DNA from: Corella eumyota
Lineage: Eukaryota > Chordata > Ascidiacea > Phlebobranchia > Corellidae
Direction of reading: 5' to 3'
Length of the DNA: 64,000 nucleotides
Assembly (NCBI GenBank): GCA_963082875.1
Contig: OY720099.1
Span: forward strand, 8,618,001-8,682,000
Shown here piece by piece: positions 12,801 through 21,774 of this stretch. Each line of letters begins with the position of its first letter. Position 1 is the stretch's first letter. Below the pieces are notes generated by a model, which did no database searches, was not told where the DNA came from, and worked only from the letters and a program-made list of their open reading frames with translations. The position numbers and the translations under genes are program-made.

Positions 12801-15205
12801 AAGAGAGGATAGAAAGGATTGGGGAAGAGGAGACACTCGACCGCCCCCCACTCAAGATTCCTGGAGGAGACGTGACATGTGAGATTCTAAATTTTTTTGA
12901 TTAAGGCAGAAAAACTTCACTACTTAAAGCTAGGATAACTCAAAACCCCTTTTATGTATATAATTTATTCTGATTGTGAAAAATCTTACTTCATGGCCTA
13001 AACAAGAGTAATTAATATTAGCTACCAAGTCTCGAGTTAACATTGGCAGTTTAGGATATTATTGCTTGTAGTTACCTGGTTATTAATTAATTTTTAACCT
13101 TGCGGAATTTTCTACCATTTATAGCATCTTACTAAAGGATGTTATGGCATGGAAGCACTGGGGATTAAACAAGGAACCTTATTTTGTGTAGAGTTCTAAT
13201 CACTTTATAACACGGCTTAGCAAGGATCCTGCTAACAAACTGGATTGAATGGCAAATAACATATAATAAAATAAAGTAAAAAAAAATATTTGTCTTTCAA
13301 CTGATTTATTTTTTATTAATTTAAGACCTGCTAGTGAGAGTTCTCCAACACACACCCAGAGGGGCACTGGGGCATGGAAACCCCGAAGAACTCAACAATC
13401 TCCACCTCGGGGAAGATTTGAAGAGGAAAGACATTCACCCAGAGGATATGCAGGGAGTGGGCCCCCTGTTAAAAGGTTTGTTTTTTAATTTTTTCTTTGG
13501 TATTTTTTTAAATTTAATAAAGTTTTTGTTCAGTGATGATTTCTTTAGATGACGAGTCGTATTTAAATAATGACGACAAATACGAGGCATTTGTCTGAGA
13601 ACCCTAACTTGCTTTTACTAAGAAAAAAAATATTAAACTTAGGAATTAAAAGATTTTTATGTTTTAGGGATGACGGCCGCTCCTGGAGGAGATCTCCTTC
13701 TCCAAGACGCCAATCTCCAGCAGGACGAAGATCATCACCCGGAGGTGGAGGACGTCGTTTCTCACCAACTGGTCGACGGGACTCACCCCCAGGCCGCAGT
13801 CCACCCACCGGTCGACGAAGGTCCCCTGCTGGACGTAAAAGTTCTCCACCTCCAAGAAGGTCTTCGCCTAAGAATTGGAGAAGTTCAGAGCCAAAAAATG
13901 ATCAGGAAAATTGGAGAAGTGCTCCATCGGATAATGCATGGAAAAAGGGAGGACCTCAACAGAGTGAGAAGCAGTATGGAGGTGGCTCACCAGCGCCCTC
14001 CAGTAAAGCATGGAGGCCATCACGGTACGTTTTAAATACTTTTTTATGTTACCAAACCACTCGGACCATTTTTGCTGTTTTTAAATCTCACAGGTTACTA
14101 GTGTGGCATTGGTGCTTGACCCTTAATAACAGGTCACCCACACTGTTGGACTGTAAAACTTATGGGTTCGGTAGTAGTTAAGCGGTCATGATATTGAATT
14201 ACGAGCCTAAAGAGCTCTTGAGCCGCACCGATGCCTCATTTTCACCCTTTTGCTCAAATTAAATGAATAGCTACAACATGTTCAGGGAACGAAATAACGG
14301 GTCGCTATTTGCTAAAAGCGAATCGTTTTTTAAAATTAGCGAATCGTTTTTTACAAATATATTAGAAATAGCGAATCAACCAAAAAAGGTTCAGGCGATA
14401 ATAAAACTCTCGTGTATATTTTTACGATCTATTTTACACCGGTTTCACACTAATTTAATTACATCATCATAATCCTGCGTAAATGTAGGTTACTATTGGG
14501 CATTTAATAACAATAACTTTCCATGTTTTGGCAATGCGTAAATTTCGCTTCCGAGATCGTTCAGTTGTTGCGCAATTTTTTAAATGCATAACACAACCTT
14601 AAAAGAATTAAAAATGTCTCGTTTTTCGTGCAAAATATTCTTAACGATTGTTTAACGATACGTTACATTTTAAAAATGCCACGCAACGCGTCAAGTGTTA
14701 CAAAAAAACGAAGATTATGACTTGAACCTAATAATTACTCAAAAAATGCGACCTCATTTTTAGCAAATCGTTTTTTAAACGTTAGTTCGTACCCTGATGT
14801 TACAATTGCACCCTCCCCCCACAATAATATGCAATTTATCACTTAAAGGTAGTACAGACAAAAAAACTAATTTTTATTTATTTTTTTTTCCATATCACCT
14901 TAAGGTGATAGGTTTATATTTTTTATTGGGTAGGGGTGTGATATTGTGACGTGTTTGAGCTATCCGTGAACGCCGGGCTCGAGGGCAAATAGTGTGGCAA
15001 TTGTGCGGCTCGAACCCGAAACCTTTAGGCTCGTAGTCCGCTGCCATGACCGCTTAACCACACTAGCGGACAAAAAAACTAATTGTTAATAATTTTCAGA
15101 CCTCGTACTGAACATGCGCCACCAGGTGGTGATGAGAAACCACCAAGAGGCCGGGATCCTAAAAAAGATACAAATGCTGACGAGTGGACGACTGTACAGC
15201 GTTGA
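3813..15205 (+). CDS. EIF3A: Eukaryotic translation initiation factor 3 subunit A
   Basis: Twenty-two exons: 3813-3861, 4417-4607, 5261-5400, 5742-5905, 6218-6420, 6664-6872, 7264-7435, 7945-8145, 8635-8751, 9237-9431, 9704-9841, 10031-10134, 10352-10457, 10707-10811, 11296-11409, 11748-11870, 12092-12245, 12328-12496, 12714-12878, 13326-13475, 13668-14024, 15100-15205. Phases agree throughout; the protein is 1143 aa (human 1382). It starts [20 protein letters not shown] and ends DEWTTVQR, both matching the family. eIF3a is the scaffold of eIF3 on the 40S subunit. Exons 2-8 hold the helical N-terminal part leading into the PCI region (about residues 320-500). Exons 11-18 encode a long charged coiled coil (spectrin-like region). 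Exons 19-21 encode an Arg/Ser/Pro/Gly-rich tail with many RRSP-type repeats, shorter and different from the acidic decapeptide repeats of mammals. AATAAA lies at 15401. The introns host snoRNAs. Confidence 0.96.
5051..5070. repeat. GC-rich perfect hairpin in EIF3A intron 2
   Basis: TGGGGGTG and CACCCCCA form a perfect 8-bp stem around an AACG loop, inside an otherwise very AT-rich intron. No function is evident. Confidence 0.6.
6955..7095 (+). repeat. Dispersed repeat, GTTTGTGGTGCA family
   Basis: This intron segment shares the order GTTTGTGGTGCA, GTAAATTATTATAGGCA, TTAGTTGCAAGTT and CATATTACA with 8190-8310 and 26015-26120. Parts recur on the opposite strand at 30765-30830 and 33395-33480. 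The family is not recognised; it could be a MITE or a SINE tail. Confidence 0.5.
7511..7692 (+). ncRNA. H/ACA-like snoRNA A, copy 1 (EIF3A intron 7)
   Basis: A 182-nt block is repeated almost unchanged in intron 14 (10935-11118) while the surrounding intron is unrelated. A 5' hairpin closes between GCCAGTCAGC and GCTGTTGGT. It is followed by the H-box-like AGATCA (7564-7569). The 3' part opens with GTTGCA and closes with TGCAAC, and ends ACA plus three bases (7687-7692). Inside, GCAA..TTTCAC pairs with GTGAAA..TTGC, and GACAGATTT with AAATTTGTC. Differences between the copies fall in loops or keep pairing: CAAT in copy 1 becomes CGAT in copy 2, opposite ATTG, a G-U change. It is longer than the usual 130 nt, so an atypical H/ACA RNA is the best guess. 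Confidence 0.6.
8190..8310 (+). repeat. Dispersed repeat, GTTTGTGGTGCA family
   Basis: EIF3A intron 8 holds a relative of the element at 6955-7095: TTTGTGGTGCATTAGTAAATTATC, then TTAGTCATTGCAACAATTAAAATG. It is diverged and has no clear ends. Confidence 0.45.
8781..8909 (+). ncRNA. H/ACA snoRNA B, copy 1 (EIF3A intron 9)
   Basis: This 129-nt block has classic H/ACA form. The 5' hairpin is closed by GCAGTCA pairing with TGGCTGC. The H box AGATTA (8843-8848) fits ANANNA. The 3' hairpin is closed by AAAAGTT pairing with AGCTTTT. ACA at 8904-8906 lies three bases from the end. The same sequence recurs without any difference at 10511-10639 in intron 13, and identity stops at the predicted RNA ends. 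H/ACA RNAs guide pseudouridylation with dyskerin, NHP2, NOP10 and GAR1; the target here is unknown. Human EIF3A also hosts an H/ACA RNA (SNORA19), but homology was not tested. Confidence 0.82.
10511..10639 (+). ncRNA. H/ACA snoRNA B, copy 2 (EIF3A intron 13)
   Basis: Identical over its full length to 8781-8909. The H box AGATTA is at 10573-10578 and ACA at 10634-10636. The flanking intron sequence is unrelated to intron 9, so the duplicated unit is the RNA itself rather than the intron. This suits snoRNA retroposition or gene conversion between the copies. Confidence 0.82.
10935..11118 (+). ncRNA. H/ACA-like snoRNA A, copy 2 (EIF3A intron 14)
   Basis: Near-identical to 7511-7692, with a handful of substitutions and two or three single-base indels. 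The H-box-like AGATCA and the terminal TGCAACA are kept. The flanks differ from intron 7. Confidence 0.6.
11594..11670 (+). ncRNA. C/D-box snoRNA, copy 1 (EIF3A intron 15)
   Basis: A terminal stem GGTTC/GAACC brackets a C box GTGATGA (11600-11606) and a D box CTGA (11662-11665). Internally GTCGT pairs with ACGAC, and TGACGA may be a C' box. The guide-like stretch before D reads ATACGAGGCATTTAT, two bases different from the copies in introns 16 and 18. C/D RNAs direct 2'-O-methylation by fibrillarin; no target could be assigned by eye. Confidence 0.75.
11944..12020 (+). ncRNA. C/D-box snoRNA, copy 2 (EIF3A intron 16)
   Basis: The same 77-nt unit with GGTTC/GAACC stem, GTGATGA C box and CTGA D box. 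It differs from the intron-18 copy by a single T for A in the internal loop. Confidence 0.77.
12533..12609 (+). ncRNA. C/D-box snoRNA, copy 3 (EIF3A intron 18)
   Basis: The unit is intact: terminal stem, C box, internal GTCGT/ACGAC pairing and D box. It nearly fills the usable part of this 217-bp intron and lies about 100 bases from the 3' splice site, a spacing usual for intron-encoded C/D RNAs. Confidence 0.78.
12980..13235 (-). repeat. SINE relic in EIF3A intron 19
   Basis: Read on the minus strand it has a tRNA-like head followed by a tail that includes CTGCCAA. The plus-strand order (GGCCTAAAC, AGAGTAA, AAGTCTCGAGTT, TTGGCAGTTTAGG, GCATGGAAGCACTGGGGATTAAAC) matches the elements at 26490-26735 and 37455-38020. 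Confidence 0.6.
13527..13603 (+). ncRNA. C/D-box snoRNA, copy 4 (EIF3A intron 20)
   Basis: The fourth copy has GTTC/GAAC (the outer G-C pair is weakened at the 5' side), C box GTGATGA and D box CTGA. It sits in a 192-bp intron about 65 bases from the 3' splice site. Confidence 0.75.
14165..14250 (+). repeat. tRNA-derived SINE fragment in EIF3A intron 21
   Basis: GTAGTTAAGCGGTCATG (A-box side) and TACGAGCC, then TCTTGAGCCGCACC (B-box side) match the tRNA-like head of the SINE at 14991-15071 in opposite orientation. It is decayed. Confidence 0.6.
14283..14796. mobile_element. 514-bp CAGGG-ended MITE in EIF3A intron 21
   Basis: The ends are inverted: CAGGGAACGAAATAACG on the left, and the complement of the right end reads CAGGGTACGAACTAACG (15 of 17 match). 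ATGTT directly flanks both ends (14278-14282 and 14797-14801), giving a 5-bp target duplication. The interior repeats AGCGAATCGTTTTTT. There is no transposase frame. The CAGGG end recalls hAT elements, but those make 8-bp duplications, so the superfamily is unsure. Confidence 0.6.
14991..15071 (-). repeat. tRNA-derived SINE head at the left edge of the duplication
   Basis: On the minus strand it reads as a tRNA with A box TGGTTAAGCGG and B box GGGTTCGAGCC, from TCCGCTAGTG to GCCACACT. It marks the exact start of the sequence that is repeated from 43060. Confidence 0.75.
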
Positions 15206-15700
15206 AATGTTTTTGAAGTTAGCAAGGTGTTGGGTTGATTTGCTACCGATGCTGCTTTTGTTTGATTTTGTGTTTGGAAATTATTTGTTAAATTTTAAAC
15301 TGCGTTCGTAAAGAAAATGTCTACATATACCATGGTGTGTGTTTTTCTCACTCATTGAATATATAAGAATAGTGTATATTATTAACAAGTTACTTGTATA
15401 AATAAAGTGGTGCTTGGGCCATAATATTGAAAAATGATGTTCTTTCTCTTAGCAGTCTTAGAATGTCTAGGTTCAAAAACGCAGATCTATAACGCTCTTG
15501 TAAAACTTCGTTACAAAATCAAAACAATAGACTTTATTTTATAAAAAAACTGTAACACATCTACAGATATATAATATACATTGTATTAAACATTAACACT
15601 TCAAATATAGTCCAAAGTGAATTTTTATAGGTACACTCTAAGTACAATTTAAAGTTGTGATACGACCATGAATTTAGTTTAAAATATTTCTCAATCCCTT

Positions 15701-16689
15701 TTAAAAAGATTGCACTCCGAATATTTGCGCCTGTTGTTGAACAGCAACCACTGGCTGTTGGACAGCGAGCACAGGTTGCTGGACAGTCATCACTGGGGCG
15801 ACTTGCATTATTGGTTGAGCGATGTGCTGTGTAGTTACTGTCGTGTCTTCCCCGGTCGATCCTGTAGAAAATGGTTATAGGTTAATTTTTATACTTGCCA
15901 ATATATGGCATTAAGAAATATTGTAAGAGTTGTATAGTCTTTTCCCATTTTCGATTTTTTAGGAAAAGCTCTTATTTCTCGACGACTAGTTTTTTTCCCA
16001 AAAGCAATGGCTATTTTTTAATTTTAGTCCAGTACTTGGCAAGACCCTAAACTTTCTAAAGACAAACGTCATTTTTTTGCTAACCTTTTAAAAAAACACC
16101 ATACGGTCCTTAATTACTGATATAAAAACGCCTCGTAAGAGTAAAATTCAAAAACCTGATTGTGTGATGAATGCGTATCCCCACACTATGCTCCAAACCC
16201 AGCCGACAAAAATGAATGTCAATAAAAGTTGAAGAATTCCCACCCAAAAGTTGATGCAAAATGAACCAAATCTTCCGGAAGCATCTTGTCCTGGGTTGCC
16301 ACAACACAAGACGGAGAATCCAGCTAGTATTGTTCCTTTGTTTTAAAAGTAAACATGATTAATATACCTGAATTGCCACTCATTTAACATTTTTTTTAGC
16401 AATTTTAATCCCTTCTTTAAATTTAGTCATTTTGTAGGAATTTGAGTTAAAATATTTGCGTAATAAAGCAGCAAATTTGAATTATTTACTTTGCCGCGTT
16501 TTTACATCTTCTCTTTAGTCCTGCAAGTTACTTACCAATTCCCGGGAAAAAGAAATTTATTATGCATAAAAGGACAGCAACAAAACACGGTAAATCGGGA
16601 ATGGCACTGCGCATTGAATCACCTTTAGTTTTGGTGACAACTGTTTGTTGCGTAACAAAACCAGGCTGCTGAACTTGCTGCACGTACAT
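15701..16689 (-). CDS. SPEC3/STUM-family membrane protein (paralog B)
   Basis: Three exons: 16689-16536, 16335-16156 and 15861-15701, with consistent phase, giving 164 aa. The conserved block runs from AIPDLP through a first membrane segment ending [18 protein letters not shown], then GRFGSFCINFWVG and a second hydrophobic segment ending [13 protein letters not shown]. This is the SPEC3 family signature (sea urchin SPEC3, Drosophila Stum, vertebrate STUM), linked to cilia and mechanosensory neurons. The N-terminus is short (about 25 aa, Gln/Val-rich). The C-terminal tail repeats VQQPV-type units (about residues 130-160). The minus-strand AATAAA lies at 15534-15539, so it converges with EIF3A and the 3' ends are about 130 bases apart. 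An extra upstream exon, as in paralog A, cannot be excluded. Confidence 0.85.
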
Positions 16690-17573
16690 CTTTGAGGCTA
16701 TTAGTTTTAATTTATAATAGATAAAAACTAAAAATCTTAAATAAACATAAAAAATGAAATTTATAAATTGTTCGCTAAACTGGAAGCCTTTTGCTTTAGA
16801 ATGTCTAATTGTATAAAGAAATTACTATGAACAAACGATCTGCAATTGAGATCGCGATTCGTTTAGTATCAGAATGGGTATTGTCGAAAATAGTTTCCAA
16901 ATAACAGTGCTGTGTATTATATTCCACTTACAAAGGCGTAAAAGATATATTACAAAACTGTTTGTTCGTTACTAGGTAACCACAACTTTTCTAGTGTTTT
17001 GTTTTGTCGTAGTTACGGTCTACACCAGTCAATTTAATTATTTTTTTGTTACAGTAGATGTTGTTTATTAGGGTTCCATTGTAATAGTAGGGGTCTTTGT
17101 TTTTGTTTTTCAAACAAGTCCATTTTCAATATGGAAAAATGTTATTTCTATGTATTTGTTTAACCCTTTTTGTTATTTATAAAATGATAAAGTTTTTATA
17201 AAAATATTTTTAAAGCAACTACAAATATTTTTTTTCGTAAACTGTAGTAGGTTTATTGTGTTTCTAAAAAGGAGTGCACTTTCGTAAATGTTGCATTTTT
17301 TTAATAAAATTTCAGAACGGCATAAACAAAAGCATACACTTATAATGAAAAGTTGTTGACAATTAAAAATGTTTTATTCGACAGCAGCCAGATTAAGCTA
17401 TTTCAAATGCCATTCTACGTAAGAAATACGGGAAATCCCCAAACTTTATACGTAAGGTTTGTAATGTGATACAATTTCGTTTCGAAAAGAAAACTCTTTT
17501 CAAATTTTCATTTTGACACGACGTTTACAAACGTGCTACAAAACTATTAATTATTAATCTAAAAAGAAAATGA
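16690..17573. other. Intergenic between the SPEC3 paralogs
   Basis: AT-rich, with no exon seen. It must hold the 3' end of paralog A and the promoter of paralog B. The sequence up to 17150 is kept in the second copy; what follows is absent there. Confidence 0.5.
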
Positions 17574-19198
17574 TTAAACCGGGTTGGTATGCTGTGTTGT
17601 TGTTACAACTGTTGTCTGGTTGGCTTGTCGACTGGATCCTTCAGCTGAAATAAGTGAAAACACATTAATTAAATGTTTTCTTTATTTTTAATTTACCCAA
17701 TTAATGTGCAACACAGTAACATACAAAAAACATAAAAAATTAAATTTAAATACAAAGTTACTTTACCTGATAACGCAATAAACGCATATCCCCATACAAT
17801 ACTCCAAATCCAACCAACTAAGAAAGATGCAAGAACCATCTGAGCAACCCCGACCCAGAAATTGAGACAGAATGTACCAAATCGTCCACCACCACTCTGA
17901 CCAACGTTTCCACAACATAAAACACTAAAACCAGCCAAGATTGTACCTAAAAAAGGCAGTATTTTAGCTAAATCACATTTAAACGTTTTAAAGTTCAGAT
18001 ATTTTAAACAGGAAAAGTGTATTGTTTTGGGTTAATTTCTCTCAATGTTAAATAATATTTTCTAAACGTTGAAATATAATAACATTTAAAAACTAAATTG
18101 AATTGAAATTTACTTAATCAACCTTACGAGATTACCATTTTAGTGTTACACGAGGAGGGTATAACCACCACAAACCCTTAATAATAAGTTTAACCACTTA
18201 ACCAATCTCGTCAAAGTTGATAAAGTTTTTTCCGCATCAGTAATGTAACTACAGTAAACATTAGTATAGTTCCAGTTTAACATACAAAAATTTAAAATTA
18301 CCAAATCCGGGAAATATAAAGTTTAAAATGCAATAGATTATAGCTAAAGCCATTGGCAACTCCGGTATGGCAGCACGCATGCCACTGACGGAATTTGGTT
18401 GGGTTACAACTGTTGTTTGCGTGACAAAAGTCTGCTGACCTCCAGGTTGAGCTGTATTGACCATATTTGGCTGGTACTGCAAAAATTTACGTTTAGTATA
18501 ATGTATTTTTAAAGTATCCGGATGTCCTTTTCTTTAAGCCACGAGTTTAGCGCATAAACGTGAAATGAATAGCAATGCATAAACATGACTTGTCAGAAAA
18601 ACGTGTTTAATTAATTGCAAGCTAAATTTCGTTATATTTATTAAGCGTTTTTAAACCACAGCTTTTAATAATGCCCGAAATTTACTCCTTTCTAAAAAAT
18701 TTCTGAAGTATGATATTATAACGCACTTGAAGGGATTTTATAATATCTCTTTTGGTTTTACAAATACGCTTTTACAGCCTTTAACAAAGGGCAAATAATA
18801 TTAATCTTATAGTCTACTTCAAGCTAGGGAGGGCAACGCGAATATAATCATGTTTTCAAGAGTTATAACAACGTCTACGGCACATTTTATTTTAATCAAA
18901 AAATATTATTTTCAACATTTCTAACCGAATTACACAAAAAAATTTAACATACTTGGGGCTGAGCATATCCTTGTTGTGGGGGTGGATACCCTTGAGGAGG
19001 GGGAGCGTAGCCTTGTTGGGAATGTACGTAACCTTGCTGTGGCGGGACATAGCCTTGTTGGGGCGGGGGGTATCCTTGTTGGGGTGACCCAACCACGTCT
19101 TGAGGTGGGGGATAGTACCCAGGTTGTGGGGCGTACCCTTGTTGTAGAGGGGAACCCGGGTTAGACGTGTAACCTGGCGGGGCTTCTTGTTTTTCCAT
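17574..19198 (-). CDS. SPEC3/STUM-family membrane protein (paralog A)
   Basis: Four exons: 19198-18953, 18476-18302, 17946-17767 and 17644-17574, in phase, 223 aa. Residues 1-82 are a Pro/Gln/Gly/Tyr repeat region made of PPQQGY-like units (about ten), a low-complexity cytosolic-type leader. Exon 2 carries [22 protein letters not shown] and exon 3 [25 protein letters not shown] and a second membrane segment [13 protein letters not shown]. The 180-base third exon has the same length and phase as its counterpart in paralog B, so the two arose by tandem duplication. The tail (exon 4) is Thr/Gln-rich. Start: the chosen ATG at 19198 gives [10 protein letters not shown]; an in-frame ATG nine codons upstream is possible. 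The whole gene is missing from the second copy of the large duplication. Confidence 0.87.
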
Positions 19199-21329
19199 TA
19201 CAAAAATTATGCTTTTCAAAAACACAGTATTTAAATATAAGGTTAAGTGAATCTAGAGAAAAAAATCATATCCAGTTAAATTAATTAGGCCAAGCCGGAC
19301 ATAATGGATACACGCTTGATTGCGCTTCTGACGTTAATAGTTTTGTTTATTTCATTGCTTATAGTGAAACTAACTGCGTTGTGATATCAACAAATCGATA
19401 CTTTTTCAACATATGCGCTTCCTTTGGGTTTACCACGAATACTGTTTTATATAATACTATTTTTTGCCTAACCTCACCTAATCTAAACCTTTGTATAACA
19501 TTAATCATTTTAATGAAAAGCAAAAAGTGCTCATATTTCAGCTTTTTAAATACGCAACATAATATATGTGTTAATATTAAGTTATATTAAGCTGGTAATT
19601 CGATTTCCTTATTTACTGTGATGCACACCACACAATATACTTTAAAATAAAATCAGTTTTAAATCAATAAGCTTCGTCCTAGTTAAGCTACATGCAAGCA
19701 GAGAGAATGCAACTCAACGCCCTTACATTAAAATGCTTATAGTTTGCCTTTTGCCTGTAATGCTACTTCAACATAATTTAGAGAATTAAAAAAACGTGTT
19801 GTCTGGCGTTTTATCCATTATTAATAACATAATTAGAAATAAACGCCTTAATTATCGCAGCTTGAGTAATTACATTGCTGTTATTTACATTGAATGCAAG
19901 TTAACAAAATATTATGGCAAAGTATATATAAAATATAAAACATGTTAAATATCCTAAATCTATTTAACATATGCCCAAGGCTTAAATTATAAATGTTCAA
20001 GCGACATTATTTAAAATCTCTATTTGAAATCGCCTATTACTAAACAATATCTACATTTAAACAATATTTTGTCATTTTTTAAATTGCTAGAGGAAATTAC
20101 GATATGCTTAATGAGCACCCTTTTCACAAATAAACTACTTAGACTTTTGATAAAACTGTTAGCCTACATTATTCATACACTGCTTAAACTTTCCGCATGG
20201 TCTGCTGATTCTAGAAACATAAAGCAATTGCCCATTACCAATAATTACGGCTAAACGTAAATGCCTTTTTTACAGACGAAAGTAGGTAACTTTGCCCATC
20301 TATAACTTACATACATAATTGATTATTTCGTGGTTATGGTTACGAATAATTTTTTTTATTTCTTTACAAATGCTTTCGTCGCTAATAAAAATTACGTATT
20401 TTAATGAACGTCTATAAAACTTAAACCTAGCTAAATTTTTTACAATAACGTTTTTTTATTGCAGTGATAATGTAGGTTTTTTAATATATTTATACACGAT
20501 GTGGAAAAATGGATTTCACGGCGTAGGAGAGAATAAGCTAACCTAACCGAGTTTTAAGTTGCCTTTGGCAGTTTTGTTTTGACTCGAAAGGAGGACTAAA
20601 TAGTGATAAAAAAATAGGAGCATTTATTATTCTAAATAAGTATTTTTGAATAAATAAACGAATTTGTATTTAAGATTTAAATCTTTAAAAGATACTTTTT
20701 TATCGTAATCTAAAAGAATGCTGTGAGATAATCTCTTTATAAAGGATTGACTAAAAAAAATTTTTTTACAAGAAATGTTGTGATGTTGTTCAAATATTTT
20801 TGTATGTTTATAAAATGGAATTTTTTTTGTTTGGCCTAAATTGTGTTTTTATTTGTTCACTGTAATTATTTTTTTAACTGAAAAAATAACTATTGTTATG
20901 ATATGGTTGAATGGTTTTGTGTAAACCTATAAAAACGTCAATGTGGAATGCGGGTAAAGTTAAGTTCTTATAAAATCGACCATTTGAAAATTATTTGTTT
21001 TAAACGTTTGGACAGTTTGCAACTCGTTGCTGTGGCGCAAGTTGTAATGAAATATTTGATAGAATTGTCTCTTGTCCAGCACTGGCAGTCTGGTTTTTGA
21101 TTAACGTAGAATTCTTTACATGTCAGCCTGTGACTCAGTCTGTCAGTATATGCTCAGATGCTGTATGCATACTTTCTGACTATTAGATTATGCAGTCTAA
21201 CTATCAGATATTTAACATAAGGGGTTAAAGTCAGAAATTCCTGAAAAAGGGATATGACGTCTGTTTTGATAGATATTAAAAAAAAAAAAAATTTTATATT
21301 GGAGTATGTATTAACTAAATCTTCTTTAA

Positions 21330-21570
21330 ATTCTCTGTAAGAACTTCTATAAGGTCTTGGGTTTGATCCCTACTTTTTGCACATTCAACATTGTACAATC
21401 AAAGGTTATAAGTTAAAATGGTTTTGAATAATACTTACTCACGGTTAGCCAAAAATCAATAGTCTATAAATTCTAAATATTATCAGATTATATATACAAA
21501 ATTTTAAAGGGCAACCAAGAATGGGTCAAGGTTACAAATTTTACTTCAATCTTTAAAGTTGTTTCTAAAA
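21330..21570 (+). repeat. SINE relic with tRNA-like head
   Basis: AAGGTCTTGGGTTTGATCCC (B-box side) is followed by a tail ending TGGGTCAAGGTTAC, the same order as at 24900-25080 and 27612-27860. It is repeated at about 46100-46320, where the tail is slightly shorter. Confidence 0.6.
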
Positions 21571-21624
21571 CAAGAATAAATAACTATAAAAATGTGTATT
21601 TGTCAGTTATATTTTGATTAAATA

Positions 21625-21645
21625 GCAAATTTTTTTCAATTGCAG
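21625..21645 (+). promoter_or_regulatory. 3' splice site upstream of the MAPKBP1/WDR62-like start
   Basis: TTTTTTTCAATTGCAG ends at 21645, 129 bases before the ATG, and recurs unchanged in the second copy. It may take a spliced leader in trans or close a 5'UTR intron. Confidence 0.45.
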
Positions 21646-21774
21646 AATAGTGACAATAACGACAAAATTTCAATGTTGAGTTCTACATTTTGAAATTTAA
21701 ATTAAATATTGTTTATAACTAAAAAGGTTGAAAAATTGTCATGGTTTATAAGTATTTGAAAAGAATTTAGAAAA

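Larger units (their letters stand above)
19199..21774. other. Intergenic between divergent SPEC3-A and the MAPKBP1/WDR62-like gene
   Basis: No exon could be supported. Short frames at 19381-19590 and 20024-20254 have no family resemblance or splice context. It contains a SINE fragment near 20549-20580 and another at 21330-21570, and the 3' splice site at 21645. The part up to 20545 is absent from the second copy. Confidence 0.5.

Noticed and set aside
13670-14035. 121-codon plus-strand frame and two minus-strand frames (13563-13855) over EIF3A exon 21
   Set aside because: They are other frames of the GC-rich RS/SP repeat exon; only the EIF3A frame joins its neighbours in phase.
14991-15071. 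A tRNA gene
   Set aside because: A and B boxes are present, but the cloverleaf is imperfect and relatives with tails are scattered through the window, so it is a SINE head.
20024-20254. 76-codon frame (and 19381-19590) in the SPEC3-A to WD40 gap
   Set aside because: AT-rich, no family resemblance, no splice context, absent from copy 2.
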